DNA of 64,000 bases from Leptasterias polaris. Its lineage: Eukaryota; Echinodermata; Asteroidea; Forcipulatida; Asteriidae. Below, piece by piece: positions 1 to 12,800 of this stretch. Where the stretch lies: contig JAZGTN010000164.1 in NCBI GenBank assembly GCA_037783415.1, positions 1,860,001-1,924,000 of the forward strand, written 5' to 3'. Below the pieces are notes generated by a model. It worked only from the letters and a program-made list of their open reading frames with translations, was not told the DNA's origin and ran no database searches. Within the stretch, counting starts at the first letter, position 1, and each line of letters opens with the position of its first letter. Position numbers and translations under genes: made by a program.

Positions 1-19
1 ATCTCTAAACAAACCCTGC

Positions 20-142
20 AAATAGGTAATGGCCTTATTTAACCCAAGCAGTCTTTTCCAGAAGATAAAAACGACAACACAACACGCATAAACAGGTTTA
101 CTGACCAGTGTAACAAAGGCAGTCAAGTGGAAAGACACAACT
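20..142 (-). mobile_element. Penelope-like element 3' tail fragment
   Basis: Reverse strand matches the 3' end of the better copy at 13108-13721 (CACTTGACTG, GTGTTGTGTTGTC and a GGGTYRAA terminal box). It is truncated and diverged, and lies tail to tail with the next fragment. Confidence 0.6.
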
Positions 143-179
143 TTTCCAAGCGTATTATCGACTTTTTGTATTTCCTTTT

Positions 180-540
180 TCCGCAGATATCCCCCTTTTC
201 AGTCTGTCTCATTCACTAATTACTCACTATTCCTCCCTCTTCCCGCCGGTGATTTTGTCTTTTGTGTTTCCAACCTCTTGTGATTTATAACCAGCCCCTT
301 CCCTCTACACCCTCCCCTTTGACCGTTCCTCCTTGTTCATCCCTTACTTTTTCTGTGTGCTTTCTGCTTCTATCTATTTTGAGTTCTTTCCATTTGACTG
401 CTTCTGTTGCATCAGATTTCTTCTTTCTGATGTCCTTTAGCCTTGGGTCGAAATGTCACACCATTAACTTTTTCCCATTTTCACCATAGGTTATGGTTAA
501 TCAGGAGTTTGCAACAGCTAATTATATATTCTAAACAAGT
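180..540 (+). mobile_element. Penelope-like element 3' UTR fragment
   Basis: Pyrimidine-rich stretch (GTGTTTCCAACCTCTTGTG, CCAGCCCCTTCCCT) then the terminal block GGGTCGAAATGTCACACC and GTTTGCAACAGCTAATT. It is the same family as 13108-13721 but on the + strand and without coding sequence. Confidence 0.65.
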
Positions 541-742
541 TCTCTGATATATTTTATATTTGTTTTCCTTGGTTTTAAGAATTTATGAACTTTTGTTTAG
601 GATATCAAAGTTTTGCTCAGGAATCTACAGGATGAAGAACTGGGAAATGAATTCCAAAAGGGCCGACTCTAATCACAGAATTTTTAGCTGCAAATGAAAT
701 GGCTTTTTAGTTAATAAGTTTTGTTTATTTCCGGGTCGACAG

Positions 743-841
743 GGTGGAAGAGGTGCAAAGGGAATGCGTGGTGATAATGGTGATGTTGGTGACAGCGGAG
801 ATAATGGTGCCGTGGGAGCTGCTGGAGCTGTTGGAGCTACA
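743..841 (+). CDS. Collagen exon 1 of window (99 bp)
   Basis: Acceptor CGACAG, donor GTAAGT, 33 residues, 11 triplets. It contains an RGD tripeptide (GMRGDNGDVGDSGDN) and has no proline. At 99 bp it equals a 54 plus 45 fusion in the vertebrate plan. Confidence 0.93.
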
Positions 842-3800
842 GTAAGTATGCAGTTAAGATCATGCTGGAGAAAACCCTGAATTTTTTTCTGTCATCCTTC
901 TCAGAAATAATTAGTAGTCTTCTTGTAGTTGGGAATAACACTCCGATCAATACACAATTAAAATGTGATGAAATTTAATTGACTGTTAAGTTGTAACTCA
1001 AATGCTTTCATTCAAAACAAAGTTCTGCCTTGCTTAAACTAAAACAATGAAACCACTGAGAGCAGGTTTGCCCAAACATTTTTTCAAAACTACTTTTGAC
1101 AAACATTTTTTCTATAACAAGCAGTTACGGGCTGCTTGCCCACAGGACACAGCTTGTGATAGAAAATTACACTCGCAATGGGCTGACCCAGACACCCCCC
1201 TCCCCTCCCATGGCAGCTTGCCAACAAGTCAAGTAAGCGTTTAATTGGAAGCTTGCTAAGGCCTATTATACAGCAAATAACTAATTGATAATTATGTAAA
1301 ACTTGCATTGCAATAGTATATATTGACAGTTCTTTATGATTGAAGAAATCTGCTTTCTTTTGGTAGTTGCATTTTTAAGAAGGAAAAAACCCCATACAAA
1401 CAACGCTTTTTGCAGTCTGGCTGTTTAGCCCCGTTCATACTTCACACGAAATCAAATGCGAACCGAATTATGTGACTCAAAAAAAAACTAACGCGCTGTT
1501 TTCCAATTGTGACGCAAGTAAATTTGTTTCACTTTTGCATGGAACAGGCTTTAGGCAGATTCAACACTTAAATAAAACAGTGCCAGTACGCACTGCCATC
1601 ACTGGGCTCCCCACTCAGCCAGTTGTTCTTCATAACACCAACTCCTCTTGTAAGTCTACGATTGAAGAGTCTTGGTGGAAGTCTTGATGCAGCATCACCA
1701 ATTAGAGCAATCTTTACGACCCTTGTGCCTTTCTCATCTTTTCCCAGGGTGAACGTGGTCATGGTGGTGAGAGAGGAGAACGCGGATCAAGAGGAATTGC
1801 GGTAAGTCAATCAAAATAGCAACTAGGATTTGAAACTTTGCATGGTAGGAGAACAATCAAGTGAGGTTTGCAGTGATACCATGTACATCGATCTCTTTTG
1901 TGAGTATAGTGATGGTTTTTGAGAAGGACCGGTGGTTTGGCAACTCCTTGTCAATCTACTGGTTCTTCTCAGAATCACCACTACTCACAAAAGAGATTTA
2001 TGCACATGGTGTCATCACAAACCTCACCTCATTGATCAAAATTGTAACGTATCCCCCTAAAATGAGGGGCAGATGGCCGGGCAAAGTTTAACGCAAGTGT
2101 GAATCTCTATGGTCCTTTGACAGAGATCGAGTTGTGAAATTAATCAAAACAACGGTCAGATTACTGTGGGATAAGAACAGAACTAACCACCAATACAAAT
2201 ATCCTTAGGTAACTTAGTTTCTTGGAATTACAGAACGCCAAGAATAAACAATTGTAATGCGAAAAGTGAATCACCAAGTGCACATTTGTTTATAATATCA
2301 GGCATGTGTCTTTAGGGTTTGTATTAAGCTTATGCCAATATAATTGAATATCATCGAAATTCAGGAACTAACTAAACATTTCCAAAACTAAAATGTGAAG
2401 ACCCATATATTTAGAATGTGAAGCAATAGATAGTTCCCAGTAGACGCCATCTTTACGGGCAAATTGCATTTTGGCATGCAGGCGCGTCAAGCGCTCTAAT
2501 TATTAACGCAGCCGTGTCGTTCACTAACCAATCATGCAATGAGTTTTGTGAAATGTGCGCGTGTTGCACGCCGTTCTCACGCGAAACGCATGACTGTGTG
2601 TTCCAAACTGCCCGTAAAGATGGCCGATTTACGTCATACTGCAACCTATCTAGAGGACGTTTTTAAATGTTGACAAAAAATCGCACTTGAAGAGTATCAA
2701 ATACAATGACATTTTACAACGATTTAACATCAGGGCCCAATTTCATAGAGATGCTTAAGCAGAAAATATTGCTTAACAATTTTCTGCTGAGCGTAAATCA
2801 GCAGGATACCAGTCACAAATTGTAGAAGTGACATGGTGGTTTGGCTGGTAACCTTATCATGGTAAGTCAACTTTTGTTGTGCTAAGCTACTTTCTGTGCT
2901 TAAGCAACTCTATGAAATTAAGCCCTGGTTAGACACTTGTAACTTCTCCTCCCAATTTCATAAGGACTTATCTATTGGAAAATGAGTGCATTACAAAATT
3001 GAATTTTGACCTTTGAGCCGCTCTTTAATATTCCATTCCAGCTCACCTGATATCATGTAAACCTTTGTTATTCTATTTCATTTCTAAGGGAACACGTGGA
3101 CAAGACGGTAGCGATGGTGAAATTGGAAACGCCGTAAGTCACATCTACCATTGAAATTTGCTCATGATTACTGGGATATGAGGAAAACATAATATTTTTG
3201 TAATTTCATAACATCTTTCTACTTAATGACTTCCTCTTTTGTTATCCCCTTTCCCACTTTTTTACCAAACACCTTGCGTGGCATGTGTTTTGACGGCCTT
3301 GTAATTGGCAATTTTTTGTGACATTTTGTTTAAATTGTTTTATTAATTTATTAATTTTAACAAGTAAAAAAAAACTAAATTTAATTCGAAATGCAAAATT
3401 TGGCATGATATTGTTGTAACTTTTACCAAAGTTCTTGCAGGGTGTAGACATTTATATAACTGTTTGTGATTTTGTTAAAACTACATAGAAGAGTTGTCCG
3501 TAAACAAGAATATAAATTAAGTACATTTACTAATGCTATCGTCTGGCAGATTATGTACTCTGCACTGTTTTGTGTACCAGTAGTTTTCAATAGATTTAAA
3601 GAAACACAAAGTAATGATAGAATATAATATATATTGTCAACCAGTTTAGGTACTTTGGTGGAGAACCATCATTTAATTCACTGATTGGCAGGCCACTTTG
3701 ACAAGTCATAAACAAAAGGTCCATACCATAAACTATAACTATTAAAAGTAATATAAACCAGATTTTTGCCTTGAATATCATTTTTTTAAAATGAATAGTG

Positions 3801-6800
3801 TTTGTTTGCTTTACTAAGAAAATTAACTCTGTTATTATTTGTGGTTATTCAGGGACAAATGGGTAGCCCTGGAGTGATGGGCAGCATGGGACAGAAGGGT
3901 CACAAGGTAAGTCAATTTGATATCTCTTTTCCCCAATGTTGGTCATGACTGACAATTTATGACCCATCTCTGTGTATACCCTTGCCATGTTTGTGGGGTT
4001 TTCAGCGATTCCTTGTCATGTTTCCATATGATGTCGGTTTTTTTAAAGTGAGTCCATGTCATGTCTGAGGTTTTTCAGTGAGTCCATATCATGTCTGGGG
4101 TTTCCAGTGAGTCCATATCGTGTCTGGGGTTTTCAGTGAGTCCATATCTTGTCAGGTTTTTTAAAGTGAGTCCTGATCATGTCTAGGGTTTTCAGTGAGT
4201 CCATATCGTGTCTGGGGGTTTTCAGTGAGTCCATTTCCTGTCGGGGGTTTTCAGTGAGTCCATATCATGTCGGGGGGGTTTTCAGTGAGTTCATAACATG
4301 TCTGGGGTTTTTCAGTGAGCCCATTTCTTGTCTGGGGTTTTCAGTGAGTCAATTTGGTGTCTGGGGTTTTTCAGTGAGTTCATATCGTGTCTGGGGTTTT
4401 CAGTGAGTCCATATTGTGTCTCGGGTTTTTCAGTGAGTCCATATCCTGTCGAGGTTTTCAGTGAGTCCATATCGTGTCTGAGGTTTTTCAGTGAGTTAAT
4501 ATCGAGTCTGGGGTTTTTCAGTGAGTCCATATCTTGTCGGGGTTTTCAGTGAGTCCATATCGTGTCTGGGGTTTTTCAGTGAGTCCATATCGTGTCTGGG
4601 TTTTTTCAGTGAGTTTATATCGTGTCTGGGGTTTTCAGTGAGTCCATATGGTGTCTGAGGTTTTTCAGTGAGTTCATATCTTGTCTTGGGGTTTTCAGTG
4701 AGTCCATATTGTGTCTTGGGTTTTCAGTGAGTCCATATGGTGTCTGGGGTTTTTCAGTGAGTTTATATAATGTCTGGGGTTTTCAGTGAGTTAATATCGA
4801 GTCTGGGGTTTTTCAGTGAGTCCATATCTTGTCGGGGTTTTCAGTGAGTCCATATCGTGTCTGGGGTTTTTCAGTGAGTCCATATCGTGTCTGGGTTTTT
4901 TCAGTGAGTCCATATGGTGTCTGGGTTTTTCAGTGAGTCCATATCGTGTCTGAGGTTTTTCAGTGAGTTAATATCCTGTCTGGGGTTTTTCAATGAGTCC
5001 ATATCGTGTCTGAGGTTTTTCAGTAGGTCCATATCGTGTCTGAGGTTTTTCAGTGAGTCCATATCATGTCTGAGGTTTTTCAGTGAGTTAATATCTTGTC
5101 AGGGTTTTTTCAGTGAGTCCATTTCCTGTCGAGGGTTTTCAGTGAGTCCATATCGTGTCTGGGTTTTTCAGTGAGTCCATATCGTGTCTGAGTTTTTTCA
5201 GTGAGTCCTTATGGTGTCTGGGTTTTTCAGTGAGTCCATATCGTGTCTGGGGTTTTTCAGTGAGTCCATATCCTGTCAGGGGTTTCAGTGAGGCTGTTGA
5301 ATGTATTCAAGTGGTAGGACTGTAGGAGAGGAGGTAATCCAGTGTACCATCATATTAGTAGAATTGGAACAATTGAACCAAGGGAATGCCCCCATCGATA
5401 TCCCTCTAGATTTGTCTGCTGTTATATTACTAAGACCAATCATAAACTATTCATTTTATCTTCTGTTGTTTTTTGTTTTTTTCTCCCCTTCTCTTTCAAA
5501 AAAGATGTTTTTAGTGTGAAGCTTGTTTCCTCTTCTACTGATTGGTCGAATGTGTTTGAGCTTCACCCAGTCTATGTTTTCATACATACAGTCTGTTTGT
5601 TATTATCATTCTACTAGAGAACAAGATCGCTCAGCATTGAATCACACCTCTTGTCATCTTCTTTAAAAGCTGCATCACAAATGTGTCCTTGAGCAAGACA
5701 CTTTGCTATAATTGCTTCTCTTCACCCAGGGGTATAAATGGGTACCTGCAAGGGTAGAGGTTGATATTGTGTTTGAAAAAGCCTTCGGAGCGCCACGGCT
5801 GAGAAAGATTAAAGGAATGTTATCGGCCCAATGACCAGGGCGCTAATGTAAAGCGCATTGATGCATTATTGTGAAATGCGCTATATAAGAACTTGTTATT
5901 ATTATTATTATTATTATACACATTTATAGTTTCACAGCTCTAATTTATAATGTACTTTTTTCACCACCAGGGTGTGGCAGGAGAACAGGGTGAAAGTGGT
6001 CTGCAAGGAATCCAAGGTCTCCGTGGTGAGAGCGGTTCAGATGGTGCTCCAGGTCAGACTGGTGCTGTTGTAAGTTTCTCGTGGCTGAATCCACACATCC
6101 CCAAGCTGATTTCAATGTATCGTTTGTTGTAATGCATTGTTTTTATGTTATTATGACTGTTTTCTAAATCACTCTAATGCGCCTGCTCTGGCTTATAGGC
6201 ACTGTTCACCCGTTTAGTTTGTTTGTTGTTTTTTTAACTTGGATTCAGGCACCTGATGAAAACATCAACAAGATTCAAAGCGGCCCATAGCGAAAGCTAG
6301 AACCAATTTGCATAAAAGAACTACAAAAAGAAGGATCAATAGAATAGTTCTATGAAACGGCGAAAAACTATGGAAGTGATGCTGGTGGTCATGGAATCCT
6401 GAAACCTCCTGCTAATGGATGTGAGCCCTATTGTCTCTGACTGGATGTGCCATTCACCCACACTTTATGGGCACGGACCCCGTAGTTTAAACTCCTGTAC
6501 TTAAAGTATGCATTTTCAAAATTACTGACAGAGTCCAAGCCGAAGTATAAGCCCAAGCATTTGGTTTTGAAAAAAAAGCTATGATTTTGCAATTTTGTTT
6601 TATTTTTGTTCAAATTAAGGGTTTAACCTCATTTTTTTTCTCCTGTATGGTAACAATGTAACCACAGCAGGGCTGGAAGGGCTGAACAAAGTATGTTCCT
6701 TTTTTGGTGTAATGAAAAACAATATTTCTTTAATGCTGATGGATACAGGGAACCAAGGAAGATGTTGACTAATGATTTTTGTGTTTGTAAACTTGTTGTG

Positions 6801-9800
6801 AATACTGCTCATCTTATTAAACTGACATAACCAGTAAAACTCTTGTTAAAAAAAATGATTTTCTTTTGACAGGGATTTGCTGGTAAGGATGGTTCCGCAG
6901 GTGCTACTGGTAACATGGTGAGTGTTGATTTGATAATATTATGATTTTCTGGTTTACTAAAATGGTGTCCACTAAAATGATGTCCACTAAAATGAGGTCC
7001 ACTAAAATGAGGTCCACTAAAATGAGGTCCACTAAAATGATGTCCACTATAATGATTGTCCAATAAAATGATGTTTATAAAATGGAGTCCACTAAAATGA
7101 TTGTCCACTAAAATGATTGTCCACTGAAACAATTTTTATGCAAAAAGACCATGATCTCAAAAAGTGCAATTTCACAGTTAAACATCTAACACCGCTTACT
7201 TACCTATCGTTTTTGAACGATAATTATTCTAACTTTTGTTGAGGAAAATTTGTTTTAAATCAACATATCAAATTATGAGAATCATTCATTCATTCATCAT
7301 ACAACTCACAATATCAACTAGCAAATGGTCCACGTACCTGTACTCGCTAGGGTCAACGAGCTTTCACCTCAGCTGCACCATCACTATGGAACAATCTGCC
7401 TCTCAATATCCGTCAAGCTACCTCTACTGACTCATCCAAATCTCTATTAAAGACTCATCTCTTTGTATTTTAAGGTTAATGCGCTTAGAAACGCCAGTAA
7501 AAAGCGCCATATAAATGCTTTTATTATTATTAATGTTATTATTCAAGAGAACTCGATCAGTGTAACATAAGTAAAAGTGTCAGGAAAAGTTCAAGTTTTT
7601 GTTATCTTAAGTTTTGAGTTGTCAAATGCTTATGCCTTTATTCTTGGACAGGGTGCTGCTGGGGCCAATGGTGGAGCAGGGGCAACTGGTGCAAGAGGTC
7701 CTTCAGGAAACCGTGGAGCCGCTGGTGTCGCTGGTGAGGTCGGAGCGCAGGGTTACGCTGGACTCCAGGGTTCTCGTGGTAACGTTGGTGCTCAGGGAGG
7801 AAGAGTAAGTGATGTGCTCTAACAATTTTTTTCCCCCTGAACATTTCTGCTATTATACATGGTTTTAAATTTAAAAGGTGGGTGGACTACACTTTGAGAT
7901 AGATGGTAATTCTTGTTTTCTTTCAATTTGCAGTATTTTTGACTGAGGGCGTGTGTGAACCAAACTTATGTGTGATGGAAAATGAGTAAACTAACTGGTT
8001 TTCCATTGTTTTTATTATTACTATTATTTGTTTGGCCATTGATACAAGAAAACAACATACAGGCAGTCAAAACAAGATAACACTGTCATTGTGATGCAGG
8101 GAAACTGAGCCATTGAAAGTGCCCTGATGTGGTCAAAAATAGGGTTAATTTGGGAGAATTCACTCCAAACTCACTTCATTTAAACTATTTTAACTCCTTT
8201 GAGTGGTTGATTACAATGTTTCCTCACTTCAAGCTCTACATGGTGCGACTCAACACCTAAATAGCCCTTCATATTCCAATGCGCATGATCGGCGCGCAAA
8301 TGATTCTGAGTCTCAAGCAACAATGGCAATCAACATGGTACACTGATTTTGAAGTAATGCTGTACACAACACATAAAACCTGGCATATAGTTACATGTAA
8401 ACTGCATCACGGCGTCCATCGTGGCAACTTGATTTCTTATTTAGCTGTACTCAAGTTTTTCAAGATGAGTAGCGGTATATATTTGTAAGATTGCGCTTAC
8501 TCATAATGGGCTTTTGTTTGACTTGATCTGATTATGATGGTCGTTGATATGGTGTGCCTGATCCCATGTGAATCTGAAGGGTTGGGGATGATTAGGGTTA
8601 CTGACTTGTTCCCTTGTCTTTACAGGGAGCAGTGGGTCCAGGTGGCCCAACCGGAGTTGATGGACAAGAAGGATCAGAGGTAAGAAATAACAAGTAGTCC
8701 AAGAAAGTAGTTTAAGAAAGAATTGCAAGAAAATAGTCTGAGAAAGTGGTCCAAGAAAGTAGTCCAAGAAAGTAGTGCAAGAAAGTAGTCCCAAAAAATA
8801 GTCATAGAAAGTCGTCAAAGAAAGTCATCAAAGAAAGTAGTCCAAGAAAGGAGGCAAAAAAGTAGTCCTAGAAAGTCGTCAAAGAAAGTCATAAAAGAAA
8901 GTCGTCAAGGAAAGTAGACCAAGAAAGTAGTCCTAGAAATATTCCTAGAAAATAGTCTAAGAAAGTCGTCCAAGAAAGTAATTCAAGAAAGTCGTCAAAG
9001 AAAGTCGTCAAAGAAAGTAGTCCTAGAAAGCAAACATTTATATTTATGCTCTTTTTTTCAATTAAATAGAGTATTTATGCAATGAGTTGTGGGTTGATAT
9101 AAAAAAACACAAGATAGTGTCAACAGCAATTTGGAAGTGCTTCCTTCTAGGTACTGAAAATTTGTTTCCCTTATAAAAATACATACTTTTAGAAGGAAAT
9201 CTGAAACTTTATTTCTCTTCATTCAAGGAGTAGATCTTGGATAGTTCATGAGAAAATCATTGGCAATTTATTGAGTCCGTGAGAAAATTCATTGACAATT
9301 TATTGACGCTAAAAAGTTTGACTGCCAAAATATTATTGTGGTTGATCAAACTGCAAATGTAGGTCAGGCATTCTGAAACCAAGTCTTACAATGACAAGTA
9401 TTGTTGGAGCTTTTTAAACTTGATGTCTCAATTTGTCTTATTTCCACAGGGTGAGAGTGGTCCATCTGGCCTAACTGGAGCACGTGGTGCTGTTGGTGCA
9501 CGTGTAAGTTAATCTAAGAGACGTTCGTATTAGTCCAAATTTGTCCAGCAGAATAAGAAAAAAGACATGATAAACGACCCAAATATTACTTGTGCTACTA
9601 AGCTGATTTCTTCTATTTTTCCCTTTGTCTGGCCCATATAAAAATATAAACAATTGATATTTGAAATAAAAAAGTTAATCCCCTTAAGGTGATCCCCTGG
9701 CTGCCGCTACCCAGGTTGTATCATAAATTTGGGTGTGAGCCCTGGCTATATGGCACTTACAGGTTGAATGGCTTTTGACTGGCACTCCCGAACAAAGATA

Positions 9801-12800
9801 TTGAAAAAATTTGGAGACCGCCAACATAGGTCTATGTAGGTAAGTTGGTAGAGTGCCGGCACGTTAAACTGGAGGTCATTGGTTCAAATCCTGCTCGAGT
9901 CAATTTTTCTTTGTTTAACCCCAAATTGTTTGGAATTAATCCTTTATAATCTCTTGGATTTCTTCTGTTATAGGGAGGAGTGGGAGCACCAGGGCCATCA
10001 GGTGTTCAAGGTGCTGTAGGTTTCCCGGTAAGTAAAAATAATCCACATTTGATGACGTGTCGTGGCCGAGCAGTTAAGTGCACCAGACTCAAGCTCTGGT
10101 GCTTCTAATCAGCAGAGTGTGGGTTCGAGTTCGTGTTGTGCAATGAACATAAAAAGAACCCATTGCACACCCAGGTATTTTTATATTTTCCATCATTTGA
10201 ACATGAAGTTAGAGACCTATACTTCTTTCACAAGGACACTATCTATTTGAAAATTAGTACATCACAAAACTGAATTTAACCGGTTTTTTTAACTGAAAGG
10301 TCAACATTTTGTTTGTCTGTTAATCATCAAACTATACTGTATCTTTACACCCATTTTGTATTTAACTCTCTGTTCTTTGATCTCTCATAGTCATCACCGT
10401 GATTATCTTCATTGACATTTTTTATCATTTTCATTGCCAGGGTAACTCTGGAGTCCAAGGAAGTATTGGAGCCCCAGGAGAGAAGGGAGATGGGGTGAGA
10501 ATTTATCTTTAGAAAACACTTCAATAAAATAAGATTCTGTTGATGTTAAATCAGTGCTTGTATTAAAGGGAGGGAACACAGTTGGTATTTACTCAAAAGA
10601 TGAATGACCATAGAAACTTCCTTGGTAAAAAGCACTACAGCTGTTGATAATGTTTAAAATTTTGAGAAAAACTTCGCTTTAAAGGCGTTTGGTTTTAGAG
10701 AGAGGGATTCAAATACATTTCAATCTGAGAAACGTTTCTGATTGTATATTCCAAGTGCGGATTATTCTTTCTGTAGCGTGTCATGGCCGAGTGGTTAAGA
10801 GCATCGGATTCAAGTTCTGGTGGTTTAGTCATCGGGGTGTGGGTTCGATTCCCGGTCATGACGCTTGTGTCCTTGAGCAAGACACTTTGCTATAATTGCT
10901 TCTCTTCACCCAGGGGTATAAATGGGTACCTGCAAGGGTAGAGGTTGATATTGTGTTTGAAAAAGCCTTCGGAGCGCCACGGCAGCCCAGGGAGCTGAGA
11001 AAGAATAAAGGAATGTTATTGGCCCAATGACCAGGGCACTAATGTAAAGCGCATTGATACATTATTGTAAAATGCGCTATATAAGAACTAGTTATTATTA
11101 TTATTATTATAACCGCTCCAGATTATCAGCATTATCTCAAAAACTCTACCACCTTTTAAAATGAAATTTTCACAGTTTAGTTTTATTGTATGTATCTACA
11201 TTTATATAGGATTAAAACAATCGAACGGTTAAAAGAAAAACCGGCATACTTTGCCTTTAAAAGCATGTTGAACTCTCTGGAATTCAAATGTATCAACAGC
11301 ATCGATCTCAACATTGTAAAGACCTTGTCACTTGTGGCAATTTTTACAGGCAACGGAGGCATCTAACTGCACTGCATGCAAAAGGAATGCTTCTGAAGTA
11401 CAAACTACCTTTTACTAACAGTATCTTAGTGTCCCCCAGACAGTTATGTGAAGATGAGAGTGTGAATGTGTTTTCTTCCTGGAGACTTTCTGGTACTGGT
11501 TGCCTGCAAATTGCCCCGTGTGGCAAGGCCCAAGAGTGTAAATAATTTGGTCTTGTCAAATTGCACCATGTTGTGTTATGGGCGATTTATCAAGAAATGA
11601 GAAATTTTAATAAAATGTGTTCACACTCTGGTGCCATTTAATAGTTTTGAGAATAGAAAGTTAGACTGTATCTGAATTGGCAACTACAGCTACGGCTATG
11701 ACTGTTGCTAAGGGTGTTGCCAAGAACAGGCTATACTTCAATGCACAATGAAGCCACAATTCAGCCGTAGCAGTGGCAATAACCGCAGATTCGGACATGG
11801 CCTAAATACTCGACTTTATTGAATTGATATTGATGATTGCAATCAAAAGTTACTATTTCAAAGGTGCATCTGATGTATAACTTCTTGTGATGGACTGTTT
11901 TGAATTTGTAGGGAGCCAATGGACGAACAGGTGATTCCGGTACTCCAGGTGGACAGGTAAGAGCTTCTGATATCTTTACCTCACATGGTGTATCACTGTA
12001 TCTGTCACTGTCTCTGTCCTCACCTCACATGGTGTATCACTGTATCTGTCACTGTCTCTGTCCTCACCTCACAGGGTGTATCACTGTATCTGTCACTGTC
12101 TCTGTCCTCACCTCACAGGGTGTATCACTGTATCTGTCACTGTCTCTGTCCTCACCTCACAGGGTGTATCACTGTATCTGTCACTGTCTCTGTCCTCACC
12201 TCACAGGGTGTATCACTGTATCTGTCACTGTCTCTGTCCTCACCTCACAGGGTGTATCACTGTATCTGTCACTGTCTCTGTCCTCACCTCACAGGGTGTA
12301 TCACTGTATCTGTCACTGTCTCTGTCCTCACCTCACATGGTGTATCACTGTATCTGTCACTGTCTTTGTCACTATTCTGCGGTACCTTACATGTGTCACT
12401 GTCTGTCACTGTCTTTGTCATTGTGCTGCTGTACCTTGCATGGTGTATCACTGTTTCTGTCACTGTCTTTGTCACTATTGTGCTGTTCCTAAGATGTTTC
12501 ACTGTATGTCACTGTCTTTGTCACCATTATGCTGTACCTTACATGTTTCACTGCCTGTCACTGTCTTTGTCACTATTCTGCTGTACCTTACATGTTACAC
12601 TGCCTAGCTGTCACTGTCTTTGTCACTATTCTGCTGTACCTTACATGTTTCACTGCCTGTCACTGTCTTTGTCACTATTCTGCTGTACCTTACATGTTTT
12701 ACTGCCTGTCACTGTCTTTGTCACTATTCTGCTGTACCTTACATGTATCACTGTCTGTCACTGTCTTTGTCATTGTGCTGCTTTACCTCACATGCAGGAT

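Noticed and set aside
4179..5174. Several 70-90 codon frames in intron 4 with a repeating SESISC pattern
   Set aside because: They are readings of the 29-30 bp minisatellite.
3992..5290. CRISPR-like array
   Set aside because: Units are contiguous without unique spacers, and the genome is eukaryotic.
8501..8818. 105-codon minus-strand ORF
   Set aside because: Antisense shadow of exon 8 and the adjoining minisatellite.
9835..9910. Functional tRNA-Asn gene
   Set aside because: The anticodon stem has a mismatch and position 33 is not T; it is part of a SINE with further copies at 30185, 30505 and 48816.
10054..10140. Functional tRNA-Leu gene
   Set aside because: A and B boxes are present, but arms are imperfect, several diverged copies share a non-tRNA body and (TTA)n tail, and no full acceptor stem forms.
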